Source of the DNA: Lepidodermella squamata
Taxonomy: Eukaryota > Gastrotricha
Length of the DNA: 64,000 nucleotides
Assembly (NCBI GenBank): GCA_047495785.1
Contig: JBLDXI010000055.1
Coordinates: forward strand, 1,860,001-1,924,000
Direction: 5' to 3'
Under the pieces are notes generated by a model that did no database searches, was not told the DNA's origin, and worked only from the letters and a program-made list of their open reading frames with translations. Made by a program: the position numbers and the translations under genes. The stretch's first letter is position 1. Every line of letters starts with the position of its first letter. Positions 1 to 9,595 of this stretch are shown here, one piece after another.

Positions 1-1340
1 AGAGGCGTGGTTTTCGCCAGCGTGAAGCTAAATCATCCAATTTCGACACACTTCGTAGGTCACCACTCCGCTTTTTGTCGCGCAGACGGACACACAGATG
101 ACACGGCAGGTTGCTGTAGGGATTGGATTGGAGATTTCTCTATTACTATTCGTCTAATGTTAAGCTTGCTTTCGAGTGCCTCGCGATTTTCGGCGGTATC
201 CACAAGGGCAACGTCTTCAGCGAACTGGTCACAGACCTGAGACATTAGCATGCCGTTCTTAAATTGCTTAATTTATATTTATATTATCAGTTATATTTAT
301 TTTAATTTAGTTATTATACAAAATTAATTTTTCTATTATTTTGTGCAGCGTCCTTCACGTATTTCAGTTTTCAAAATTCAAAATCCAAAATGGCGGCTTG
401 GCCGTTGCACGCGTCGGCGTCTGCGTCGGTCACCTTGCGCAAGGCAAACACAGTCCCGAATACCGAAGCGTCTCATGTCTCATGTCTTGTTCTGCGTTTT
501 AAAACTAAAAACTAAAAGCTTATGCCTTTTCGTGACTATCATTACTGTATAGTTCATACTGTGGAGCTTTTCGCGCATAGGCAGCCTCATTTTCTCTTTT
601 CTCTAGCTCAATCTACTTTCTCAAAGTTAGATGAGTAAGATCTGGTTAGAGAATGAGAGAACGAACAGGATAGTTTTCATCCTACATCAGTATCTGCGTG
701 AGGCAGAAAAGAATGGGTCTCGGATTCGAACTCGGCATAAACGTGTATAATATTCTTACACTACGTAGTCTTGTATTTACTCTTAACCCTCCGAAAGGAA
801 TTCCAGATTTGAGTTGCCTCGAATATTAGATATTTTCTTGTTTATTTATTTACTCAGTTATCAGTCACTCTTTATTCGATACGCGATTAAAGCGCGCCTG
901 TTCAGCCCTGTAAAGAGCTGTTTTTGTAGCGAATTCGGCAAAACGGCTCGTCTACATTTTGTTCCGTAATCAATTAAGGTGGAATGCGACACGTTAAAGC
1001 TGTCTGCTATACTTATTTGTGTCCCATTTGTGTCTGAATAAAGATGCTCATCCTATCAAGAGGCAGAGTGTAGTCGTCAAGTGGTGAACGTAGCTGTTGG
1101 CAAGTTCTGTGTTTGGCATGCCGCCCTGCTCATGCTTGTGCAGCCTCTCCTGACAGACCAAACATACCTCAATAAATTTGAGGATAATTGGTTAAGCGTG
1201 AATGGACAGATATATGGTCATCATCTTTCAGTTTTATCATATCTTATCAGAATTGCCGTATTTTCCTCATTTAATTTATTCACCATTTTGGGATTTTTAT
1301 AGAGGATAATTACAATTTTTATCATAATATTTCGTTGCAA
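1..1340. other. Left-edge region without a confident gene
   Basis: No recognised gene. On the minus strand an open frame runs from an ATG near 245 down to about 60 (acidic, helix-like start, unknown family); it has no clear splice acceptor in front of it and could be a chance frame or the first exon of a gene leaving the window. The rest is AT-rich sequence with short frames only. A B-box-like TTCGAA motif near 725 does not fold as a tRNA. Confidence 0.3.
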
Positions 1341-1841
1341 ATGTTCCTGCCACTTTCGTTTATCAAAACGCCGGCGATAGAACCTGAAACGGCCAAACGA
1401 TGTCTTTTCGGTTCACCTGATCATGAAGCTCTGCGCGCCTCGCTTGATTCCAGGTTCGACGAACAAGTCCGGATAGCTAGCGAGCGTTGGAATTTCGATT
1501 TCAAGGCGGAAATGCCTTTGCCAGGTGGTTCCTTCAGCTGGGAGACATCGACCGGAAGAACGCCCCCTATCAGCAATTTGAGTCCGTTGCGAAACGTCGA
1601 ACACACTGAAAAACGATCTCCATTTGCCTCGCAGCCTCGTAAATCGCTATCAAAGAAAAAAGCTACCAAACGTCTTTCCTCCGAGCCGCGTTCTCATCAA
1701 ACATACATAAAAGGTTCGATTTTCAGCTTACAAGATGGCACTTTATTATATTTAATGTTTCTTCTTTCAGACTACATGCCGATGAAAAAATCTTGCCTAG
1801 CTGTGTCACCTTCTTCGTCGAAAAAGTCGTCTGTGGCATAA
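1341..1841 (+). CDS. CIP/KIP-family cyclin-dependent kinase inhibitor (p21/p27/Dacapo/CKI-1-like)
   Basis: Predicted 147-aa protein in two exons (1341-1713, 1771-1841) that should bind and inhibit cyclin-CDK complexes in the nucleus. The N-terminal inhibitory domain is clear: a cyclin-docking RCLFG motif near residue 22, a DHEAL helix, and the CDK-binding ERWNFDF segment near residue 51, in the same order and spacing as p21 and p27. The rest is basic and low-complexity, typical of the disordered tails of this family. Splicing out the 57-nt intron creates a C-terminal QTYIKDYM stretch followed by lysines, which resembles the PCNA-binding PIP box of p21. The ATG at 1341 was chosen as the first in frame; an untranslated upstream exon is possible. 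It converges on CMSS1. Confidence 0.85.
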   Translation: MFLPLSFIKTPAIEPETAKRCLFGSPDHEALRASLDSRFDEQVRIASERWNFDFKAEMPLPGGSFSWETSTGRTPPISNLSPLRNVEHTEKRSPFASQPRKSLSKKKATKRLSSEPRSHQTYIKGSIFSLQDGTLLYLMFLLSDYMPMKKSCLAVSPSSSKKSSVA

Positions 1842-2526
1842 ATTTATTTTAAAGAGCTGTTAATTGAGTTGTGCTTTACTTTGTTTTGAGAGCGCATCGA
1901 TCGTCTTGTGCATTGACTTGCTCCTTGCCTTGGGGCTGCCTCTGTATATAAAACTGTTATTGTTTGATCCTGTACATTTTTCGACCCTTGTGCTGTGCAT
2001 AGCCGTATAATTTGGGCTTGAAATACCATTCTCCGACTCGTAACTCTGTCGACTTGTTGTAATTCGTCGGACATTTGTGCAATTGTAAGTCGCTTAGAAA
2101 AACTAATGTAATGTGCCCTGAAATTACATTCGATGTGCAGAGGTACTAGCCTCAAAATCAACACCAGTGTATAAATCGATGTATTTATCCTGTTATGCAT
2201 ATCTATATGTAATAGAAATACCTAATATTCACATATTGACTTCCGGCGATTTATCTATCTGTTCTTGCTGCTTTTGCGGTGAAAATTTCTAATGACGTGC
2301 AAATCGAAAAAATAAAGTAATGCCCTAATGCGTGATTGATAGGTTTTGCAAGGTGGTCGCATTCTTTTGTTTTGTTTTTGCTCACATAGTCCGGCGCGAC
2401 GAAGTATCACAAAAGGTATTGCGCAACCCTTTACGATCCTTTCATCCTCCCGTGCGCTTATTGCGCTATGCAATCAGACAAAAGGAAGGGAAGACAGTAC
2501 CGCGTTGGTAATTTTATTCGACAATC
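1842..2526. other. Convergent intergenic region, CKI to CMSS1
   Basis: Between two converging 3' ends. AT-rich, with only short meaningless frames; it should hold the 3' UTRs of both genes. Confidence 0.5.
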
Positions 2527-2803
2527 TTAGAGCAGGATAAAACTAGCATTAGCGGCGTCAGATGTTTGTGAAAGCAAAAAATTTCGCATCAAGGTTTTCA
2601 AGTCCTTTCGCTCGTCCATGTTATCGACAAGACGCACTCGTTTCGCATCGAGAAAATTCCAGTCGAACACTATCCATTTCACGGAACACAACGACAAGCT
2701 GCGAAAAATAATAAGTAATGTCGAATAGAGATAGATAATAGATGGCATTAACGTCTTTACCTGCCAGCCTGAATAAGCTGATGAATGCGAAGTGGTGTGC
2801 CGA

Positions 2804-2850
2804 TACCGTCAAACGGGGCGACTTTGACAGTGGGGCGACATTGACATGGG
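2804..2850 (+). repeat. Left terminal inverted repeat and TA target duplication
   Basis: TA at 2804-2805, then the TIR from 2806. It holds two head-to-tail GGGGCGAC-T/A-TTGAC units. Further single copies of the unit lie inside the element (3044-3055 in the same sense, and a diverged reverse copy near 3011-3021), as expected for transposase binding sites. Confidence 0.9.
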
Positions 2851-5468
2851 TTTTTGCGATCGACTTTAACCGCGATGATGTGGGACATGAAAGCAAAATT
2901 TAGGTATCAATATGGGTATATTTGGAAAGCTGAGAAAAAGTTGAACAAAATGGAGGGGTGTAGCGAACGCAATAAAATTTAGGTTGATTGGAAAATCAGG
3001 TAGAAGGTGGCCAAAGTCACCCGCACACACGTATGATGCTTTTGGGGCGACTTTGCCCTAGTTTGATGAAAAATCAAAAAACCACGAAAATAAAGGAAAA
3101 CTGCAACAGTTTTGTTGCAAAAATAAAGTTAAAATGCGATAAAATACTACAAAAATATAAAATAATGATAATATTGATTAATAAAAATACAACTGATTTG
3201 TTTTGACACTTATTGTTTACCGGGAAATATATCACGTGCTTCTGTTCAGGTTCAGGGAACGAGAACGGGGATCTAGAAAATAACTAGAACGTTTTTGTTT
3301 CCATTCATCAGAAAATCAAGTCAATTTTGTGGACCGTGGACCCTCCAAATTATTTGTAACATCCATCATTCATCCTTCATCATTCATCATTCATCGACTC
3401 ATGGATATTTACTAAATGCAATACCTGACTTTTCAACTAAATGTTGGTTGCTAACATTATGCTTTTTTCCTCCTAGACTTCTTTAAAAGGTTTCTTATTC
3501 TCTTTATCAATTATATTATCTCGCAATGGTTCGCAATTATGAGCGCGAAGCAGGCAGCCGCCAGTACCGGGACTACTCTCCTTCAACGTTGCGTGAGGCG
3601 GTTTCAGATGTTCGACAGGGTGCTAAGTCTGTAAGGCAATCTAGTCGCGACTCAGATATCTGCCGGGGGACCGTTAAGAACAAGGCGAGTAATTTACACA
3701 TGAAAAAAGCTGGGGGCCAGCGGGCGTTAAGTGAAACTCAGGAAAACATTTGCTGTGATTATTTAGTCAAGTTTGCGAACCATGGGTTCCCCCTGGATGA
3801 GCTAAGGGTTAGGAGTTTGGTTCGTTCTTATTTGATAGAGCGTGGCATCACCGTTAAGTGTTTTCGTGAGGGGAATATGCCTGGGAGAGACTGGTACTAC
3901 TCGTTCATTAAGCGTAATCGAGATCGCGTTAGGCAGAAAATAGGGACTAATTTGAACGTTAAAAGGGCTTACAGCCGAAATGGTGCTAAAAGCGAAGGCG
4001 GACGCAGAAGCTGCAAGACTAGCTGTTAAAGAAGCTGCGAAGTCGAAAGCAAAGTCTAAAGCTAAGCTGCGGAAAACTATCATCATCAACCCAGCTTTAG
4101 ATTCACGCGGTGCCTTTGATTGTAAGCTTAATACTTTACAATTGTTAAAATTTTGACGATTTTTTTTCCGTAGACTTCAACGATGTCATGGACGAAAGTT
4201 TCCCGGTCGATTTTATTGATGCACGGTCTGATTTGATTGAGAAACAAGCCGCCGAAGCTCAAGCTATCGCTGAGAAACAAGCCGCCGAAGCTCAAGCTAT
4301 CGCTGAGAAACAAGCCGCCCGAGCTGAAGCTATCGCTCAGGAAAAACTCGCTCTCGAATCTCGTTTGCACAAAGTCCAGTTGTGGTGCAAAGATGTAAGC
4401 GGCCGCGGTGATTGTTTCTATGAGTCTTTATGTGACCAAATCCATGGTTTCGCTCCTCCCGCCTTAATTAAGCAACTCCGAGTTGATACTGCGGCCTTTT
4501 TGTCGGCAAACATTGAGGCATTTTCTGCATTCGTAAACCTCAAGCCAAATGGCGAAGATACCCAGGCGATGGCGGACGTTGAAGAGCCCATTGACGTTCA
4601 AGGTAAGCTTTTCTTCGGTGTGATTATAGATTTTAATTAATGCTGTTTAGTTGCTGCTCAGCGAGAAGAAGGAATTTGGGCGGATGAAAAGAGTCTCATA
4701 GCCGCCGCCCGTGCTCACAACGTCATCATATATGTGCACTGCTCAAACTACTCAAGATGCTACGAGCCTAGTATTATCAACCATGAAACTTTAACTGCTC
4801 ATGTTGCTTATTATACCACTCACTACATGTCGATTAGGGACATTTTTCATAAATCTAACGAGTATAGGAAACTAAATTTAAGTGTTGACGGAAATGTCTT
4901 ATCACGCACATAGACTAGACTTATATATCTATTTTTGTACCTAAGTAACTGTGATAGTTATAGCATGCTTCTATACGTTAGCTGAAATTGAGATGATGTC
5001 GGTATTATCCCGTGATAATGATGCTCTACCTTGAAATACATCGGTTCTAAAAATCACTAAAGTCTTTCGATTTCAGCTTCAATTTTTATGATTATTCTAC
5101 AAAATAAAATGATATTTGTTTCATTTTGCGTTGACTTTCTCCTTTTTTCGCGATTAAAACAAAACGACGTAACCCGATAAAATGCCGGCGGAATAGCGGA
5201 AAGTTGTCGAAGTAAAATTGGTCATTTTTATGAATAATGCTGTTCCCGAATCTACACAATCATTCAAGAAAACACACTGTAATAAACTTAAGGTAGACTA
5301 GCGCCGTAGTTATAATAAATAATTTCAAATTTTTAGGCACAATTCATTTCAAAATTTTAATAAACGTCAAGGTCATTTGGTTGTTTTTCTGTCAGGAGAT
5401 CATGGTAAAGCCGCCCCCATCGAGCTGTGTCAAAGTCGCCCCAGCGTCAAAGTCGCCCCGTTTGACGG
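2806..5468 (+). mobile_element. 2,663-bp DNA transposon with TA duplication and tandem-motif TIRs, carrying an HTH-OTU gene
   Basis: Both ends start CCGTCAAACGGGGCGACTTT and are inverted; similarity extends about 45 bp. The element is flanked by TA at 2804-2805 and 5469-5470. The boundaries are proven independently because the host CMSS1 exon resumes in frame across a single TA. The TA target, the inverted repeats and the DNA-binding domains of its gene fit the pogo/Tigger branch of Tc1/mariner-like elements. Only one gene is seen (3526-4913), on the opposite strand to CMSS1. No DDE nuclease was found, so movement probably needs an enzyme supplied in trans. A short run of ATTCATC-like units lies at about 3362-3397, upstream of the gene. 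Confidence 0.9.
3526..4913 (+). CDS. Transposon-borne fusion: psq HTH + CENP-B HTH + OTU cysteine protease domain
   Basis: Exons 3526-4121, 4174-4602 and 4651-4913, with introns of 52 and 48 nt; about 428 aa if one base is skipped near 3961-3965. Residues about 17-55 match a psq helix-turn-helix (YSPSTLREAV, SVRQSS, RGTVKNK). Residues about 65-145 match the CENP-B/Tigger-type HTH (GFPLDELRVRSLV, MPGRDWYYSFIKR). Next come an Ala/Lys/Glu helix and three near-identical AEKQAAEAQAI-type repeats. The C-terminal part is an OTU domain: the Asp-Cys pair (4410-4415) in GRGDCFYESL, then IWADEKSLIAAARAHNVIIY, and the catalytic His (4821-4823) in THYMSI. The DDE nuclease that normally follows this DNA-binding region is absent. 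The frame break lies in AAAAGGG; alternatively a 52-nt intron (3913-3964) would join the frames but would delete conserved HTH residues. Likely DNA-binding plus deubiquitinase activity is inferred. Confidence 0.8.
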
Positions 5469-5470
5469 TA
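5409..5470 (-). repeat. Right terminal inverted repeat and TA target duplication
   Basis: Inverted partner of the left end, finishing at 5468 and followed by TA at 5469-5470. It has two good and one diverged AAAGTCGCCCC units in tandem. Over the outer 26 bp it matches the left end exactly, which points to a young insertion. Confidence 0.9.
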
Positions 5471-6087
5471 CCAATATGTACGATGTTTTTCTTTAAGAAT
5501 TCTTTCTGATGCTCAATCTGTAACACGAAATGCTGAATGCCACTGGTATGGAAAGTTAAAACAAACTTTCATGTGCCGGGAGAAAAGTTTGGCGACCTTG
5601 CAGTTTTTCCCTTTAAAAGGTGTCAACAAACTAAAGATGATAGGGCCAAATGTTATCGAGTCGGTTCAAAAAACGTTGCACAGGAAAGCTACCGAATTAA
5701 ATTGCAGCAACGAATTGCAGAACTGCAAACAACAAGCATGAGTGGTTCCCCCTTATGTTTAGCATCGGCTAACGAAGCTTGCCAATCCGGAAGACAAGCT
5801 TTCAGGTACACTGACGGATCGGCTGACTCCCGAGCACTTGAAGGCGGCTGAATGAACCGTTCACCTGTTAAATGGTCGCTGATACTCATTGTCATATTCA
5901 CATGGAAATGATTTACGAGGAACAATTAGCTCAGATAATTCCAAGCTGGTCAAGTCGTCCTTGAACAGGTTATTGATCGAATCATTTAGATGCAGCAGAC
6001 TGTGCTGAATTTCATGCTGCCTGCTTTTCGGTTTGCTAGATTTGCTCTTGGTGCTGACATCAAGTATAGGTTCCATAATAAGGCAAG

Positions 6088-6095
6088 CTATAAAA
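6088..6095 (-). promoter_or_regulatory. Probable trans-splice acceptor of CMSS1
   Basis: On the minus strand a TTTTATAG acceptor ends 11 nt before the CMSS1 ATG and about 30 nt after the ALG10 stop. The space is too small for a separate promoter, so the message is probably matured by spliced-leader addition from an ALG10-CMSS1 precursor. Confidence 0.5.
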
Positions 6096-6119
6096 TAAGT
6101 GTCGTTTTACTTTCCTGTT

Positions 6120-7707
6120 CTACCACATAAATCTTTGAACGTTCGACGGGTCGTGCGGCCACACAAAAGGCTTGAACAAGAAAAGATATAGCGTAACCAC
6201 GTTAAGAGAAAGATAAATTATAAATTCCAACGCGATACGCCAAGTTTCCGAATTATTCTTCGCGATAGTCAAACGATAAAAAAGCAAAGGGATTATGAAA
6301 TACCGGAATTCTAACAGAGCTTGTGGGATGAGATTAGCCGCCGTTCCCAGAAAAAACGCAACGGTCAAAAAAGAATCCTTTGAAGAATCATGGAATGACG
6401 ACACTAGCTGGTAGATCGCGGCGACGTAAATCGGAACAAGAGCGTATTTGACAAACCAGAAAGGGCGAACGATGCGCATCCATAAATAGAATGTGTAATG
6501 CCGATTATCCGATATCAAATAAAGATGCTCATATGTGAAGTAGCGAACAGATAGCATACAAATTAAGATGCTAATGCAAAAAATAATACGACGCATCCAA
6601 GAACCAAACATCATGTCAAGAGTTTTCTTCAAATTTTCTGTGGAGATATTATAAGAAGCAGCGAAAAATGCCGTGAAAGCTGAAAAATAGAAAAATTGCG
6701 GTACGTTGAAGACTGCAGTGTGAGCATTCCGATCGCCCAGCGCAACTCCTCCGTTCCAAACGACGAAAGTACAGAACGACATGCAGACGATCAGATACGG
6801 CCAGATACTCTGCAAGGAAAGTTTAAGTAGATGCCACATTGTAACAACAGGTCGCGAGTTCGGCGCTACAAGCAGAAGATAAAGCACGCCGAAAGTATCC
6901 CGAGATTGGATTTCTGAAAGATCGAGTCGCTTGGTAGCATGGAACTTCACAACGCTCGAAACTTCAACTGCCATGAGGAAGACTACCCAAATAATGTTGG
7001 TTTGCCGAAAGGTTAGAGACCATGCTGAACCAATGCAACGCATCGAAACCACAGATTACTTGGTAACCAAAAAACTTACCCGAACAGAAAGCTGACAGTT
7101 TTAAGTTTCCATTCAGACATAAATAGTATGCGAGAAGAACAAAGAAAGCCCCTCCAGGGTCCGTGTAATATAGGAATGTGAAGAAATATAACACGGGAAA
7201 TAAACTCAACGTGATTGCTTGCAGCATACTTGACGTCCTGTTTAGCTGAAATATGATGTCAGGAGCAACATTTCAATTGCATGCTAGTAGCAAACCTCAT
7301 TATATCCACTGAGCAGTCGAAGAATTTTGTACAAGATGACGACGATCATCATGTGAAAAAATAAATTCGACAAACGAATAGGCAGCACTTCGTCGCATGC
7401 GCTCCTCAAGTCCAAAGCAGGGGTTATTAACGTAAGCGGCCAGAGCAATGCTATTGTGGAGACATATAGACCAGGAGGAGTAGTAATTTTTGGATCCCAC
7501 TTGAATTTGAAACAATAGGATATTCATAACAGGGATTAACATTGTCGGATCACTAACCTCAAAATTATGAGAGCAGTAGTTTTGCAGTTGAGGAATGTGA
7601 AAAATTTCGTCCATATAAGGTTCTTCCTGAATGCTGCTGACGTAATAGCTTAGGATAATACCGGCTGCCGATAGTGCCACTGTAGCGAAGACACCAAGGA
7701 CGAGCAT
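6120..7707 (-). CDS. ALG10: Dol-P-Glc:glucosyltransferase ALG10 (last glucose of the N-glycan precursor)
   Basis: Predicted 474 aa (human 473), exons 7558-7707, 7296-7499, 7080-7245, 6120-7024, with introns of 58, 50 and 55 nt. The enzyme adds the terminal alpha-1,2 glucose to the dolichol-linked oligosaccharide on the lumenal side of the ER membrane. Recognisable family segments: EPYMDEIFHIPQ near residue 29 with the Asp-Glu needed by GT-C enzymes, WDPKITTPPGLY, FFTFLYYTDPGG, FRQTNIIW, NGGVALGDR, DNRHYTFYLW, LLEFRYFIIP and the invariant C-terminal QRFMW. It is strongly hydrophobic with many membrane segments. The start is at a conserved N-terminal membrane helix. CMSS1 follows on the same strand after 43 nt. 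Confidence 0.95.
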
Positions 7708-7899
7708 AATTTAACCTCAGCTATAACAAATTCTATGAACATTTTTTTTTAAATTAGTTAGAATGACAGTGGCCAGCAAACAATTCCAGGATTGGAGAGA
7801 GAGAGAGATGATGATGAAGTTTCCAACTGCGATGAGTTTTCAAGCATTCTAGCCAAAAACACTACATAGATTTGGCAGAAAATAGCCAACTCCGTGGTA

Positions 7900-8530
7900 A
7901 ATAATGAGGCTTCCGAAAGCACGACTCAACGTCAACGTGCCTACTAGCAATTGCCGAATATTGGCTCGGCGCGTTGAAAGACGGCAAATTTGTCGCAGCA
8001 GTCTCTCTCGACCTCAGCAAAGCTTTCGACGCCTTACACCCTGATGGCATCGCCGCATCTTTGAAAGCAGCTGGGTTTGACGAAAAAGCTATTGAACTGA
8101 TCGATTTTTACTAACACGCCGCCAACAAATCGTAATAATTGGTAATTGTCCATCTGAAAGACTGCCTGTGAATGTAGGCGTACCTCAGCGCAGTGTCCTC
8201 GGACCATTGCTATTCTCTCTATATGTAAATGACCTTTCCTCGATCTGTGATGGCGATAATCTAAGAACTATCCAATTTACTGATGATACAACAATTTATG
8301 CATTTGGATCTTCAGCTGTGGAGGCCCGAAATCTACTACAAGGTGGGCTAGACAATTTCTGCTCATGCTTTAGCAACAACTCACTTAAATTAAACCCAGT
8401 TCATGGTCTCTTCCCCTTGTCACCCAGTCCATATTCCCTCCATCAGCCTGCAAATCGCTAACACAACACTGACTGCTGTCTCTTCAATCGAATTACTAGG
8501 ATTCATTTTGGACCATAGGCTCATCGTGAG
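7900..8530 (+). pseudogene. Decayed non-LTR retrotransposon reverse transcriptase
   Basis: Fragments of a LINE-type reverse transcriptase. An opening GFRK-type segment is followed by VSLDLSKAFD (the first catalytic Asp block), a stop and frame change near 8112, then VPQRSVLGPLLFSLYVNDL and FTDDT in place of the usual YADD box, and a trailing NSLKLNP. Both ends are missing and the frame is broken, so it is a dead fragment. It was not assigned to a clade. Confidence 0.75.
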
Positions 8531-9589
8531 GGCGTAGGTGCCAGATCGAAGGTTGTTTTTCACTTTCCTCCGCATTGCTAACCAGAATCGCCTACCCCTT
8601 CAAGCGTTGCATGCTGAGAGGCAGGCACGCACTTCGTCTTCTGAAACCGGTCCAACCAGCATACCTTCTGTGGGTGCTGTCTCGACTGTAAGCAGAGGTT
8701 CCTCCTTGCTGCAACTTTACCACCGCCAAAAACTGTCCGTGTTCGATGTGTAGTACCGCGGCGGGCAGTAGAGTCGTCAGTGTCGTTTCGCACATTGCTC
8801 GCCAGTTTCTCTTAGGTCTATGCTTTCCTGATGACGATTTTTCAAGTGGGAAGCGAATAAGTGGGGATTTTATTGCTATAATTCACTGAATGACTCTAGA
8901 TACCATTTTTTGCTGCAGAAAATGCGTTTATTGTTGAACGTTTCCAAACATTATAGAACAAGTCGTTCGCCGAAACCAAACTCAAAAATATCTTCTCTCC
9001 ACTCTTGAGGGTACCCGCATGCTGCGCACACAATTTTATAAATTTCCCGCGCTATTTTCAGAGGTTTGCATTTTTGCTGTATACAACCCATTCTTGCTTG
9101 GCTTATACTTACATAAATATTAAGGTGAACAATTTGAGCCGCGAAATAGTATCAAGAGGGCAGATTTTTTTTCTTCATGACTAACCTTCTGTGCTTTTGC
9201 AGTTTTCAAGGGGGCAAATTTTGTCTACTGGCTTTTTGTTCTTTCTAGCATTGTCCGAGTGGCGTTGGGTGTTGTGCTAAGCCTAATACTCGGGCTCAGA
9301 AACCTGTAAATTCTTAATTGAATAGGTTTCCACTACTTGCAGCTTGGAGCATTTTCAGACCACTTTGATCTTTGATCTGTCAACTGTCGCCGATCGCCGA
9401 TCGCCGAACTCTAAGGCCGTGTCTCTGGGTTATTACACAAGCCTGTTCACTTCTAACCAAGCACCTTAACTCCAGCTTATTACCAATTATATTTTCAGGG
9501 GTCAGGGATAAGTATAACGTACTGTACTGCCCGATGTCCGATTTAAATATGGATTTTCTTGCCGACAATTTCCTGATGAGATTACTTGT
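8531..9589. other. Intergenic region upstream of the PGRMC-like gene
   Basis: No recognised gene. Its start may hold further eroded retrotransposon sequence. The rest probably contains the promoter of the PGRMC-LTN1 pair. Confidence 0.4.
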
Positions 9590-9595
9590 TTTTAG
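9588..9595 (+). promoter_or_regulatory. Probable trans-splice acceptor abutting the PGRMC-like ATG
   Basis: A pyrimidine-rich GTTTTTAG ends directly on the ATG at 9596. No in-frame upstream exon is evident, so a spliced leader probably supplies the 5' end; a cis-spliced untranslated exon is the alternative. Confidence 0.5.

Larger units (their letters stand above)
2527..6076 (-). pseudogene. CMSS1: CMSS1 homologue, coding exon interrupted by a DNA transposon
   Basis: Homologue of CMSS1/Cms1, a conserved protein linked to small-subunit ribosome biogenesis with a DEAD-box-like fold. Minus-strand exons: 5886-6076, 5693-5836, 5567-5630, then exon 4 split as 5471-5517 and 2761-2803 by the transposon, and 2527-2698. 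Family landmarks in order: MLVVCSSAIR, KVAKLFSRHMK, KKNIVHIG, then beyond the insertion IGTPLRI and IVFDWNF. Without the insert the protein would be about 220 aa (human about 279). The two halves of exon 4 meet in frame when one TA is kept, so the break is clean, with no other lesion seen. The ATG lies 11 nt after a TTATTTTATAG acceptor and 43 nt below the ALG10 stop, suggesting an operon. Called broken in this copy; a second intact allele, or splicing of the insert, could preserve function. Confidence 0.85.

Noticed and set aside
390-518. Small frame starting MAAWPLH in an AAAATGGCGGC context
   Set aside because: About 42 codons with no family resemblance and no splice evidence; the GC-rich start may be chance.
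700-760. tRNA-like TTCGAA B-box motif
   Set aside because: The flanking bases do not form a T-stem on either strand and no acceptor stem could be drawn.
2621-2896. 91-codon minus-strand frame crossing the left transposon border
   Set aside because: It combines CMSS1 sequence in the wrong frame with TIR sequence; not a gene.
3361-3400. CRISPR-like or satellite repeat (ATTCATC units)
   Set aside because: Short, uneven simple repeat inside a transposon, without spacers; a eukaryotic context.
3526-4913. Reading the OTU gene as a viral OTU protease
   Set aside because: It is enclosed by TIRs and TA duplications, has spliceosomal introns and transposase-type HTH domains; nothing viral is present.
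5537-5851. 104-codon plus-strand frame
   Set aside because: It lies antisense to CMSS1 exons 2-3, which have clear homology; a shadow frame.
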